From the NCBI GenBank assembly GCA_023433515.1, contig JAEZCN010000213.1:1-16395 (forward strand): 16,395 bases of DNA. Reading direction: 5' to 3'. Source of the DNA: Pseudomonadota bacterium (GTDB taxonomy: Bacteria > Pseudomonadota > Gammaproteobacteria > Steroidobacterales > Steroidobacteraceae). Below are positions 1-7,666 of this stretch, in pieces. A program made the translations under genes and the position numbers. The notes under the pieces were generated by a model. The model made no database searches and was not told the DNA's origin. It saw only the letters and a program-made list of their open reading frames with translations. Within the stretch, counting starts at the first letter, position 1, and the number at the start of each line of letters is the position of its first letter.

Positions 1-46
1 CGAGGGCGGCGGTCTGGGCTAGGAATCTGCGGCGCGCGTTCTGCAT
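1..46 (-). CDS. Start of a Tat-exported protein (partial, runs off left edge)
   Basis: Only the first 15 codons lie in the window. Read on the minus strand from the ATG at 46, they give MQNARRRFLAQTAAL, which carries the RRxFL core of a twin-arginine signal followed by the start of a hydrophobic stretch. A purine-rich Shine-Dalgarno site, AGAGAGGA (complement of 56-63), sits 9 bases upstream of the ATG and supports this start. Tat substrates are exported folded, often with cofactors, so the product probably acts in the periplasm or is membrane-attached. The mature domain lies outside the window, so the enzyme class cannot be named. The gene is divergent from the cytochrome/porin pair, which may share its upstream region and perhaps its function. 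Confidence 0.6.
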   Translation of the reverse strand, partial: MQNARRRFLAQTAAL

Positions 47-245
47 GGCTACGGGTCCTCTCTGGGTTTCACATTCGAGTAATCACAACGGCGAGCGAGT
101 CTAGCTCAACAGTCGCGGCTCATCTGCCGGACGCGCCATTGCCTTCCCGATGATACCTGCCGGGCTGACATGCGATTCCATGGAACCGGAATCGGGCGAT
201 GCGTTACTCAACGCTTGCGCCACCCACGCACAGGGATGTCCCGAC

Positions 246-1079
246 ATGATTCAAGCGTTCCTCAACCATTTGTGCCGCAAGAGCTTTTTGCCCGCGGCTC
301 TGGTGCTGTTGCTGGCCGGCTGTGCCGGCAATGGCGAAGGACTCGACGCGGGCGGCCGGCCAATCGAGTTGCCGGGACCGAACGACGACTTCCAGGAAAT
401 ACAGAACACGATATTCACTCCGATATGTACGACGTGCCATTCGGGCGCGAACGCGCCGCAGGGCCTGCGACTCGATGAGGGCAACAGTTACGCGTTGCTC
501 GTGAACGTCGCGAGCGCCGAGGTTCCGTCGCTGCTGCGCGTGAATCCCGGCAATCCCGATCAGAGTTATCTCGTACAGAAAATACAGGGCAACGCCGCGG
601 TCGGAGCGCGGATGCCGGCGAACGGTCCACCGTTCCTCTCGCAGGCGCAGATCGACCTGGTGCGCGCGTGGATTTCGGCCGGCGCGCCGCAGGCGATCGC
701 GCCCGCCGACATCCTCGTCGTCACGAGCAGCGTGCCCGCGCCCGCGGAGCAGGCGCTCGCGGGTACCGACCGCCTCCTGGTCGTCTTCAGTAGTGAGGTC
801 GACGCATCGCGCGTGAACGCCAACAGCTTCGAACTGCGCGACGCGCTCGATCAGCCCGTCGCGATCGCGAAGTTCTCGGTCCCGGCCGGAAGACCCAACG
901 TCGTCGAGCTGACTACCGTGCAGCCGCTGGCCGCCGGAAGCTATCAACTCGCGGTTCGCGGAGAAGGTCCCGCGCCGCTCGCCGACAACGCGGGCCGCAG
1001 GCTCGACGGCGACCGCGACGGCACCGCGGGAGGCGACACACTCATTCCGTTCGACGTCAACGCGGGAGCCGTCCGATGA
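246..1079 (+). CDS. c-type cytochrome lipoprotein with C-terminal Ig-like domain
   Basis: A 277-residue predicted lipoprotein. Its signal peptide ends in the lipobox L23-A24-G25-C26, so it should be anchored in the envelope by a diacylated Cys26. One c-type haem site, C61-T-T-C64-H65, follows, with Met123 in a GARMP context as the likely distal ligand; residues about 48-148 look like a monohaem cytochrome c domain. Residues about 155-270 resemble a bacterial Ig-like domain of the Big_5/SbsA type (S-x-P-A start, V-x-F-S, L-x-x-G-x-Y pattern). An in-frame ATG at 150 would add 32 residues and bury the signal peptide, so the ATG at 246 is preferred. Its stop overlaps the next start (ATGA), indicating translational coupling to the haem-bearing barrel. 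A role in envelope electron transfer is inferred; donor and acceptor are unknown. Confidence 0.8.
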   Translation: MIQAFLNHLCRKSFLPAALVLLLAGCAGNGEGLDAGGRPIELPGPNDDFQEIQNTIFTPICTTCHSGANAPQGLRLDEGNSYALLVNVASAEVPSLLRVNPGNPDQSYLVQKIQGNAAVGARMPANGPPFLSQAQIDLVRAWISAGAPQAIAPADILVVTSSVPAPAEQALAGTDRLLVVFSSEVDASRVNANSFELRDALDQPVAIAKFSVPAGRPNVVELTTVQPLAAGSYQLAVRGEGPAPLADNAGRRLDGDRDGTAGGDTLIPFDVNAGAVR

Positions 1080-2179
1080 TCCGTTTTTCGTTCAATCGTC
1101 CCGGCGCGGCGTTCGTGTTGTTCGCGCTGTCGTTCACGTTCGGGGGCGCCGCGCAGGCCGAGCCGTACTTGGCCGCGCAGATGGGCCTCAAGTGCGCGCA
1201 ATGCCACGTCAATCCGACCGGCGGCGGCATGCGCAGCGTCTTCGGCAACACGTTCGCGCAGACTCAGATGGCGGCCAGGCGCATCGGCGCGGAAGAAGAT
1301 CTCTGGACCGGCCAGGTGATGAAGTTCCTGTCGGTCGGCGGCAACGCGCGCGCCAACTGGAACTACTCCGACGTGCCCAACCAGGGCAGCACGAACGACT
1401 TCGCGGTCGAGGAGGCGCGCGCGTATTTCGATTTCGGCGTGATCCCGAACCGCCTGTCCATCTACGTCGATCAGCGCTTCGCGCCCGGCAACGCGACCAA
1501 CCTGGAAGCGAACGTTCGCTACTGGTTCACCGAGAACGAGTTCTACGTGAAGGCCGGTCGCATGTACCTGCCGTTCGGCTACCGCTTCGAGGACGACAAC
1601 ACGTTCGTGCGCCAGCTCTCGGGCATCAACATGCAGGCGCCGGATGAGGGCGTCGAATTCGGATTCGAGAAAGGCATGTGGAGCACGCAGGTGGCGTTCA
1701 GCAACGGCACCGGCGGCGCACCCGAGGTCGACGAAGGCAAGCAGGTCATCGCGCGCACGGAGTTCGTGCAGTCGGTGTGGCGCATCGGCGTGAGCGGACT
1801 GTTCAACGACACGGATGCCGGCGATCGCATGGGCGCGGGCCTGTTCGGCGCCGTGCGCACCGGGCCGGTGACCTGGCTGGGCGAAATCGACTACATCGAC
1901 GACGACAGCATCGGCATCGACGGCCGCCAGCTCATGGCCTCGATCGTCGAAGCCGACTGGAAGGTAACCCAGGGCCACAACATCAAGCTCGCGTTCGAGT
2001 GGCTGGAGCCAGACGACGACCTCGACGAGGACGAACAGACGCGCGCGACGTTGCTGTACGAATGGTCGCCCATCCAGTTCGTGCAGTTGCGCGCGGGAGT
2101 ACGCGTGTATGACGGCATCCCTCAGAACGACCTGCAGAACAGGAAACAGGCTTTCCTGCAGCTGCATGGCTTCTTTTAG
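1076..2179 (+). CDS. Outer-membrane beta-barrel protein with N-terminal CXXCH haem site (Cyc2-like porin-cytochrome fusion)
   Basis: A 367-residue protein with a Sec signal peptide (cleavage probably after AQA, residue 28). The mature N-terminus begins EPYLAAQMGLKCAQCHVNP, placing one haem attachment site at C40-x-x-C43-H44, followed by a Gly-rich turn and F56-G57. From about residue 75 the sequence alternates polar and aromatic residues in the way of amphipathic beta strands, with acidic turns, and it ends in Phe367 as many outer-membrane barrels do. The PY-x-A...C-x-x-C-H...FG-x-x-F frame resembles the N-terminus of Cyc2-type fused cytochrome-porins of iron oxidisers, but the barrel is shorter than the roughly 400 residues usual there. 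Co-translation with the upstream cytochrome lipoprotein suggests electron transfer across the outer membrane. A non-conductive porin is the alternative. Family membership is inferred from motif layout only. Confidence 0.7.
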   Translation: MIRFSFNRPGAAFVLFALSFTFGGAAQAEPYLAAQMGLKCAQCHVNPTGGGMRSVFGNTFAQTQMAARRIGAEEDLWTGQVMKFLSVGGNARANWNYSDVPNQGSTNDFAVEEARAYFDFGVIPNRLSIYVDQRFAPGNATNLEANVRYWFTENEFYVKAGRMYLPFGYRFEDDNTFVRQLSGINMQAPDEGVEFGFEKGMWSTQVAFSNGTGGAPEVDEGKQVIARTEFVQSVWRIGVSGLFNDTDAGDRMGAGLFGAVRTGPVTWLGEIDYIDDDSIGIDGRQLMASIVEADWKVTQGHNIKLAFEWLEPDDDLDEDEQTRATLLYEWSPIQFVQLRAGVRVYDGIPQNDLQNRKQAFLQLHGFF

Positions 2180-2279
2180 CGACAGTCCAATCGCCGACAC
2201 CGCGTGTGCCTCGCGCGGATGGTCAACATGGCCGCCTGGCACGAGTGGTGATAGTTTGATGAGCGATCGTTGCGACCAA
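2180..2279. other. Convergent intergenic gap, no clear terminator
   Basis: These 100 bases separate the end of the haem-barrel gene from the end of the minus-strand GT2 gene. I see no strong GC hairpin followed by a T run on either strand and no convincing small gene. Confidence 0.5.
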
Positions 2280-3299
2280 CTAGTGAGGAGTGACGACGAT
2301 CCTTCCCTCGCTCTTCGCGATGACGTAGGGATTTCGTCCCGAGACGATCTTGAAGAGCGCCTTCGTGCCGAGTTTCAGCATGGGCAGGTTCAACCGGAGG
2401 AGTTGCGCCAGCGACATCCCGATGATCGACCAGCACAGCCAGAGCGTCGTGATTTTGGGATTCGGGAAACGCGTTCTGACGAAGTAATGCAGCGCGAGTA
2501 TGCGGCGATAGTAGGCGGTCTTGTGATCGACCCGGTTGTGCCGCTCACGATGGTGCAGGGCGTAGGTACTGTCTATGACGTCGATGCCATCGGGGATTCC
2601 CAATGCCACGCCATAGTTGTCGCCGATGCCGCCAGGGTCGAGTACCGGATCGTACGGCGATGACAGGAGAAATTGCCTTCGTATGAGGTCTGCGCCCAGA
2701 GAGTAGAACCGGGTGGTGAAGCAAGGACGTCGCCATTGCGTGATGAGAGGCCATCCCGCAAGGCTCTCTCTGTTACCTCTCTTGCGATACCACTCATTCA
2801 TCCGGCCGAGGAGAGGTCGTGTCATTCGATTCGTCTTCACTCCATCGATCGGTCCCCAGACCGAGAGCTGGAAAACGAACAGATAGAGCGCGGCGGAGAT
2901 TCGCCGCGGCGGATATCGATCGACCCAGGCTCCGTCCTCCAATTGCCGCAATCTGCCCGCCACGGCGTTGCAACCGGGGTGATTCGCAACATGGTCGGCC
3001 AGGCGCTCGAAATGATCCTCGGGCAATTCGATGTCGTCGTCGCACAGGAAAATCCAGTCGCTCTTCGCGGCTTCGATGCCCTTGTTTCTCTGGATACACA
3101 CCGAGGGTGTCGACGTCAGCAACGCCAATCGCAGCGCCGGAAATTCGTTCGCCAATGATTTCAGGTCGTATATGCCTTCATCGCTCGCATCCACGACGAT
3201 GACTTCGGCCGGCGGAGTAGTTTGTCGGGCCAATGCCGCGAGCGCGTTGCGAACGCGTTCGGGGCGGTTCCTGGTCGGGATGACTACACTGATGTCCAC
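2280..3299 (-). CDS. Family 2 glycosyltransferase
   Basis: A GT-A-fold glycosyltransferase of 339 residues from a GTG at 3299. The N-terminus VDISVVIPTRNRPERV is the classic GT2 opening strand, and D87-D88-D89 within FLCDDDIELP is the DXD-type nucleotide-sugar/metal site. A hydrophobic stretch around residues 285-305 suggests membrane association. An upstream TTG at 3353 would add 18 unremarkable residues. The GTG has an AGGA about 8 bases upstream and places the family motif directly at the N-terminus, so I prefer it. The enzyme should add a sugar from a nucleotide-sugar donor to a growing glycan or lipid-linked acceptor on the cytoplasmic face. It is transcribed alone, divergent from the methyltransferase/ABC operon. 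Donor and acceptor cannot be read from the sequence. Confidence 0.88.
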   Translation of the reverse strand: MDISVVIPTRNRPERVRNALAALARQTTPPAEVIVVDASDEGIYDLKSLANEFPALRLALLTSTPSVCIQRNKGIEAAKSDWIFLCDDDIELPEDHFERLADHVANHPGCNAVAGRLRQLEDGAWVDRYPPRRISAALYLFVFQLSVWGPIDGVKTNRMTRPLLGRMNEWYRKRGNRESLAGWPLITQWRRPCFTTRFYSLGADLIRRQFLLSSPYDPVLDPGGIGDNYGVALGIPDGIDVIDSTYALHHRERHNRVDHKTAYYRRILALHYFVRTRFPNPKITTLWLCWSIIGMSLAQLLRLNLPMLKLGTKALFKIVSGRNPYVIAKSEGRIVVTPH

Positions 3300-3368
3300 T
3301 ACGCGATTCCTGGTGCCGCGCGATTGCGCCGCCGAGGTGGATAGTACTTTCAACTCTTTCCCGGGTGC

Positions 3369-3382
3369 GACGACTTGTCGTC
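3369..3382. promoter_or_regulatory. Dyad GACGAC-TT-GTCGTC, possible operator or leader hairpin
   Basis: Two perfect 6-base arms flank a TT centre, just upstream of the Shine-Dalgarno of the first methyltransferase gene and inside the 101-base region between the divergent GT2 gene and the seven-gene operon. It could be a regulator-binding dyad, or a weak hairpin in the mRNA leader. No promoter hexamers were recognised with confidence nearby. Confidence 0.3.
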
Positions 3383-3383
3383 C

Positions 3384-3391
3384 GAGGGGAG
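3384..3391 (+). promoter_or_regulatory. Shine-Dalgarno site that fixes the first methyltransferase start
   Basis: GAGGGGAG lies 9 bases before the ATG at 3401, the best-placed ribosome binding site in the region. It argues against the in-frame GTG at 3365, which would add 12 residues and has no comparable site. Confidence 0.65.
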
Positions 3392-3400
3392 CGAGACGAA

Positions 3401-4198
3401 ATGGCTGAATCCCCGCGCTCGCATTCGTCTGCCTTCGATGCGATGGCCGCGGGCTATGACGCGAAGTTCAGCGCCTCGGCGCTCGGTCGTGTGTTGCGGC
3501 CCATGGTCTGGGAAAGGTATGCCGCCTGCTTCGCGGCCGGATCGTCGTTGCTGGAGCTGGGCTGCGGCACTGGCGAAGACGCAATCCACCTGGCGAAATC
3601 GGGTCACCGCGTATTGGCGACCGATGCTTCACCCCGGATGATCGACACCGCGCGCCGCAAGGCCGAGGCGGCCGGAGTCTCGGATCGCATCCGCTTTCGG
3701 GTCGTGTCCATGGAGTCGCTGTCGACGGCACTCGGCACCGAACTGTTCGACGGTGTGTATTCGAACTTCGGCGCGGTGAATTGCGCGATGGACCTCGCGG
3801 CGCTCGCCGGCGGATTGGCGCCGCGTCTCGCCCCGGATGCGCCGCTCGTCTGGGTGATCATGGGCCGCTTCGTCCCCTGGGAAATGGGCTGGTACCTGGC
3901 GCGAGGTGACGCACGCCGTGCGTTTCGCAGACTTCGTCGTACCGGCAGCGAGTGGCGCGGCCTGACTATCCACTACCCCACGCCGGGCAGGTGCGCGCGT
4001 CTCCTCGAGCCGTACTTCGTCGTGAGCGTGGCGCGGCCCCTCGGTGTCGTATTGCCGCCGAGTTACGCCGCGGGCTGGCTCGAACGGGCGCCGCGCATGC
4101 GTGCGTGGCTGTCGCGCCTGGAGCGCGCGTTGTTCGAGCGGGCGCGTGGCGCCGGCCTCGGCGATCATTACGTGCTCGAAGCACGTCGGGCCGCATGA
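3401..4198 (+). CDS. Class I SAM-dependent methyltransferase
   Basis: A 265-residue Rossmann-fold methyltransferase. Motif I is LLELGCGTGED at about residues 50-60, D75 ends strand 2 (the acidic residue that holds the SAM ribose), and residues 14-20 (AMAAGYD) match the usual lead-in of small-molecule methyltransferases. It should transfer a methyl group from S-adenosylmethionine to a small molecule or sugar in the cytoplasm. It is the first gene of the operon running to 10745 and overlaps the next gene by ATGA. Nothing in the C-terminal half identifies the acceptor; an O- or N-methylation of a glycan or its precursor is inferred from the neighbours. Confidence 0.85.
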   Translation: MAESPRSHSSAFDAMAAGYDAKFSASALGRVLRPMVWERYAACFAAGSSLLELGCGTGEDAIHLAKSGHRVLATDASPRMIDTARRKAEAAGVSDRIRFRVVSMESLSTALGTELFDGVYSNFGAVNCAMDLAALAGGLAPRLAPDAPLVWVIMGRFVPWEMGWYLARGDARRAFRRLRRTGSEWRGLTIHYPTPGRCARLLEPYFVVSVARPLGVVLPPSYAAGWLERAPRMRAWLSRLERALFERARGAGLGDHYVLEARRAA

Positions 4199-4938
4199 CT
4201 CCGGCGATGACGAGATCCCCGAGCGCTCGCGCGAGCGAGTTGCTCGAAACGGGCCGGAGGCGTCCGGTCGGCTCGTTCGTCGGGCGCCTGCTGCATCGCT
4301 GGGCGCGTTTGCGCGGCCATCACCGCTACGACGACTGGCGCTTCGAACGCTGGCGCGACCTGCATCTCGTGGTCGTGCCGACCGTATCGAATCCGCGCCT
4401 GCTGCGAACCGGGGTGTTCTTCGCCGACTTCATCGAATCGCGGTCCATCGAACCGGACACGCGCGTTCTCGATCTTGGTTCGGGCTCGGGCATCTGCGCG
4501 CTCGTGGCCGCGCGCCGTTCCCTGAGAGTCACGGCGGTGGACATCAATCCGGCCGCCGTTCGCTGCCTGAAGGCGAATGCGTACGTGAACGGACTGCAGG
4601 ACAACATCGATGCGCGTCATGGCAACCTCTTCGCGCCGGTGCAGCGCCAGCGGTTCGATCTGGTGCTCTTCAACCCGCCGTTCCTGCTTGGTGAACCGCG
4701 CGATTCGCGCGACGCGGCATGGCGTGGGGCCGGATTGGCGGAAACGTTCTCCGCCGAGCTGGGCGAGCATCTGCGACCGGGCGGGTCGGCCTTGCTGCTG
4801 CTGTCATCGTGGGGCGACGCCTGCCCCTTGTTCGTCGATGAGCTCGCGCGGCGGGGATTCACGCTGGCTATCGCGGCGCGGCGCCATCACGTCAACGAGA
4901 CGGTGACAATTCTCGAGGTGACGGCGCGGGACTCATGA
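4195..4938 (+). CDS. Class I methyltransferase with an NPPF motif (HemK/PrmC-like small methyltransferase)
   Basis: A 247-residue methyltransferase with motif I VLDLGSGSG at about residues 91-99, the acidic residue D116 in VDINP, and the catalytic-type motif N160-P-P-F163. NPP[FY] is typical of enzymes that methylate a planar nitrogen (HemK/PrmC, RsmC, adenine-N6 methyltransferases), which suggests an amide or amino-group target here. It is shorter than PrmC and lacks an obvious PrmC helical N-terminal domain, so I do not call it PrmC. The start overlaps the previous stop (ATGA) and its stop overlaps the ABC transporter start (ATGA). ATG at 4207 is an alternative start. A second methyltransferase in an exporter operon suggests tailoring of the exported molecule. 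Confidence 0.8.
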   Translation: MTPAMTRSPSARASELLETGRRRPVGSFVGRLLHRWARLRGHHRYDDWRFERWRDLHLVVVPTVSNPRLLRTGVFFADFIESRSIEPDTRVLDLGSGSGICALVAARRSLRVTAVDINPAAVRCLKANAYVNGLQDNIDARHGNLFAPVQRQRFDLVLFNPPFLLGEPRDSRDAAWRGAGLAETFSAELGEHLRPGGSALLLLSSWGDACPLFVDELARRGFTLAIAARRHHVNETVTILEVTARDS

Positions 4939-6665
4939 AGACAGTGCGCGCATTCTGGACATTGCTGCCGCCGAAATTGCGGCGCCGCTGCGTGGCGCTT
5001 CTCGGCCTGGCGCTCGTCATGGCGTTCACGACCGTCGCGGGGATCGTGTCCGTCCTGCCGTTCTTCCACCTGCTGTCCTCCTCCGAGGCGACGCCCACGA
5101 CGCGCTGGCTGCAGGACGTTCGCGTCGCGCTCGGCATTGCCGACGAGCGACTGTTTCTCGGCGTCGCGGGCGTGGCCTTCGTGCTCACACTCGTCGTCGC
5201 CAACGCCATCAACTACTTCGGTGCGCGGAGCATGCATGCATTCGCGCTGCGGGCCGCCGACGCAATCCGTGTGAGGCTCTTCGGCGTGTACTTGCGCAGC
5301 GACTATCTGTTTCACACCCGTCACGATGGCGGGCGTCTCGGCAACGACGTGCTGCACGAGTCGGACCGCATCGCCGCGCTGGCGAACGTGGGCTTCCAGA
5401 CCATCTCGGCCACGGGCGTGGTGGTGCTGATCACGGCCTCGCTGATCGTCATGAATCCATGGGTCTCGCTCGTGACGTTGCTCGTATTCGGTTCGGCCTA
5501 CGCGCTCATCTTCGCCCGGTCGCGCACACAGCTGCAGCTGAACAGTCTCGAGCTCACGCGTGCGTCCGCGCGCCGCGCCACGGTCGTGAGGCAGGCTTTC
5601 GCGGCCATCAAGGAGCTGCTCGTCATGCGGCTGGATGCGCCGTTCCAGCGTCAGTTCGGTGACGCCACCGCCCGGGTAGCGCGATCGTCGATGCATACAC
5701 ACGCCATCGGCCTGCGCCCGAAGTATCTCCTCGAATGTATCGCGGCCTTCGCGCTCGTCGCTGCCGCGCTCGCTTTCCATGTCCAGGGAGGTGAGCCGTG
5801 GCTGCCTCAGCTCACGTTCCTGGCACTCTCGGCCTATTGGTTATTGCCGAGCCTGCAGCAGATATTTGCCTGCCTGGTCACGGTGCGCGCGCACCGCGAC
5901 GTTCTGCTCAGGGTGTTGCAGAGCGTGGAGGAGGAACGTGCAGCCGACGTTGCGGCCGCCGAGCCCCTGCTTCACGCGCCTGCTCGCGACATCGTTTTCG
6001 AGAACGTCAGCTTTCGATACGGTCCTGAGGCACCAGCCGTCTTCGAGCACCTGAATCTGCGCATCCGCGCGGGTGAGGCGATCGGGGTGACGGGGCCGAA
6101 CGGCTCAGGCAAGTCATCGTTCGCCGATCTGCTGCTCGGTCTGCTTTCGCCCACGGGCGGCCGCATCCTCGCCGATGGCATCGACACCGGCGGGCGTAAT
6201 CGCGCGGCGTGGCAGACGATGGCCGCTTATGTGCCCCAGCACGTGGCGCTCATCGACGGCACCGTGATGGAAAACATCGCGTTGGGAGTCGCTCCTGAAA
6301 ACGTCGACCACGCGCGGCTCGAGGCGGCGACGCGTATCGCGCGCCTCGATGAATACGTCGCGACTTTCGAGCAGGGCTATGACGCGCAGCTCGGCGAGCG
6401 GGGGGTGCAACTCTCGGGCGGCCAGCGCCAGCGGCTCGGCATCGCGCGTGCTTTGTATCGACGTGCCTCGCTGCTCGTGATGGATGAGGCGACGGCGTCG
6501 CTCGACGTCGCGGCCGAGCGCGAGATCACGAGCGCCTTGCACGACATGGCAGGCCCGGTGACGCTCGTGATCATCGCGCACCGGCGCAGCGCACTCGCCC
6601 GTTGCGACCGGATCTTCCACCTGGGCGACGGCCGTTTCACGAGCGAGGACATCGAATGCGCGTGA
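4935..6665 (+). CDS. ABC exporter, fused membrane and ATPase domains (MsbA/PglK-like half-transporter)
   Basis: A 576-residue half-transporter that should work as a homodimer in the inner membrane. Hydrophobic segments lie at about residues 19-47, 73-96, 156-193 (probably two), 264-284 and 291-314, giving about six helices. The ATPase domain is complete: Walker A GPNGSGKSS at 387-395, Q-loop Q435 in YVPQH, signature LSGGQ at 493-497, Walker B LLVMDE at 513-518 and the switch H549 in IIAHR. The order membrane-then-ATPase and the length fit exporters of lipids, lipid-linked oligosaccharides or peptides. With glycosyltransferases and methyltransferases in the same operon, flipping of a glycolipid or lipid-linked glycan is the likely job. 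No N-terminal C39 peptidase is present, so a classical bacteriocin maturation exporter is unlikely. Confidence 0.9.
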   Translation: MKTVRAFWTLLPPKLRRRCVALLGLALVMAFTTVAGIVSVLPFFHLLSSSEATPTTRWLQDVRVALGIADERLFLGVAGVAFVLTLVVANAINYFGARSMHAFALRAADAIRVRLFGVYLRSDYLFHTRHDGGRLGNDVLHESDRIAALANVGFQTISATGVVVLITASLIVMNPWVSLVTLLVFGSAYALIFARSRTQLQLNSLELTRASARRATVVRQAFAAIKELLVMRLDAPFQRQFGDATARVARSSMHTHAIGLRPKYLLECIAAFALVAAALAFHVQGGEPWLPQLTFLALSAYWLLPSLQQIFACLVTVRAHRDVLLRVLQSVEEERAADVAAAEPLLHAPARDIVFENVSFRYGPEAPAVFEHLNLRIRAGEAIGVTGPNGSGKSSFADLLLGLLSPTGGRILADGIDTGGRNRAAWQTMAAYVPQHVALIDGTVMENIALGVAPENVDHARLEAATRIARLDEYVATFEQGYDAQLGERGVQLSGGQRQRLGIARALYRRASLLVMDEATASLDVAAEREITSALHDMAGPVTLVIIAHRRSALARCDRIFHLGDGRFTSEDIECA

Positions 6666-7666
6666 GCCGCGTCGATCCCTTCGCCGAGCGGCGGCGGCCG
6701 AGATGGCGCCGGCGCCATCTCGTGCTCGGTGCACGCATCGACTTCGAGTGCGAGACGGCGGCGCTTGCGGCCGCGGTCGATGACGCCTACGCCGACCTGC
6801 CCGTCACGCGCCGGCGGCGTGATCTGCCCGGGTACCGCGTGTGCCTGCGCTACATGGCGGACGGCACGGCCGATTTCCGCGGTACGCCGCCACCGCCTAG
6901 ATTCTCGTCGGGCGGTGGGCTCATAAGCGCGACGATCGATGCATCGAACTACTCCGTGGTGGCGCCCGCCCTGCGCGGCGGATTGGTCGTGGCGTCACCC
7001 GCCATGCTGGCGCGGCCCCATGAATTGCGCTGCGAACTCCTCGAGTTCGCGGTTTTCACGCTGGTCGCCCGCTCTCAGCCCGTGCTCCCCCTGCATGCGG
7101 CTTGCGTAGGGGTCGGCGACCGCGCGGTGCTGCTGCTCGGCGAGAGTGGCGCCGGGAAATCGACCGCGACAGTGCAATGCATGCTCGCGGGCCTCGGCGT
7201 GCTGGCCGAAGACGTGGTGTTCGTCGATCCGCGCCGGCTCACGGTGACCGGCGTGCCTAACTACATACACCTGCGACTCGAGACGCCGCGACTCCTGCCC
7301 GCGCAGATCGCGCGGCGCATCCGGCGGGCGCCCGTGATCGAGCGGCGCCACAGTGGCGTGCGCAAGTACGAAGTCGATCTTCGAAGCACGACGCGCTGCG
7401 AGCTCCGGCTTCCCGCCAGGCTGGTCGCCGTCGCGGTGCTGTCGCGCCGCAGGGCGAGGCGCGACGGGTCGCTGCTTCAACGCCTGTCGGCGCGCGAATT
7501 GCTGCGTACGCTGGATCGCGATCAGCCCTATGCGGCTTCGCGTCCGTTCTGGCGCGAGCTCCGCGCGAGCCTCCGGCGGCTTCCGCTGTTCCGGCTCGAA
7601 CGCGGCGTTGCCGCGGCGGACACGGCGGCCGCTCTTGCCACCCTGTTGCGTTCTAAGCCCGCATGA
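6656..7666 (+). CDS. HPr kinase-like (HprK-related) P-loop protein
   Basis: A 336-residue protein whose middle carries the HPr-kinase-type P-loop GESGAGKST at residues 162-170, preceded by PLHAACV (H147) and followed by LAEDVVFVD (E185-D186), an order typical of HprK C-terminal kinase domains and their relatives. The first 140 residues are Arg-rich at the start and not recognisable as the true HprK N-terminal domain. I see no HPr gene nearby, so this is probably a specialised relative rather than the carbon-catabolite kinase. HprK-like proteins occur in surface-polysaccharide/exosortase-type loci and in some lasso-peptide clusters, where relatives phosphorylate the product. It overlaps the ABC gene by 10 bases and the next GT4 gene by ATGA, so it is made with the exporter. 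The substrate is unknown. Confidence 0.75.
   Translation: MRVSRVDPFAERRRPRWRRRHLVLGARIDFECETAALAAAVDDAYADLPVTRRRRDLPGYRVCLRYMADGTADFRGTPPPPRFSSGGGLISATIDASNYSVVAPALRGGLVVASPAMLARPHELRCELLEFAVFTLVARSQPVLPLHAACVGVGDRAVLLLGESGAGKSTATVQCMLAGLGVLAEDVVFVDPRRLTVTGVPNYIHLRLETPRLLPAQIARRIRRAPVIERRHSGVRKYEVDLRSTTRCELRLPARLVAVAVLSRRRARRDGSLLQRLSARELLRTLDRDQPYAASRPFWRELRASLRRLPLFRLERGVAAADTAAALATLLRSKPA

Noticed and set aside
204..947. Minus-strand open frame opposite the cytochrome lipoprotein
   Set aside because: It has Arg-rich shadow composition and no motif; the plus strand has a lipobox and a haem site.
944..2242. Long minus-strand open frame (432 codons) opposite the haem-barrel gene
   Set aside because: The opposite strand encodes a coherent secreted protein with a signal peptide, haem motif and barrel pattern. 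The antisense frame is rich in Arg, Ala, Val, His and Asp with no domain, as expected of a GC-rich shadow.
4195..4938. Calling the second methyltransferase PrmC/HemK
   Set aside because: The NPPF motif fits, but the N-terminal domain and the context (no prfA neighbour) do not.
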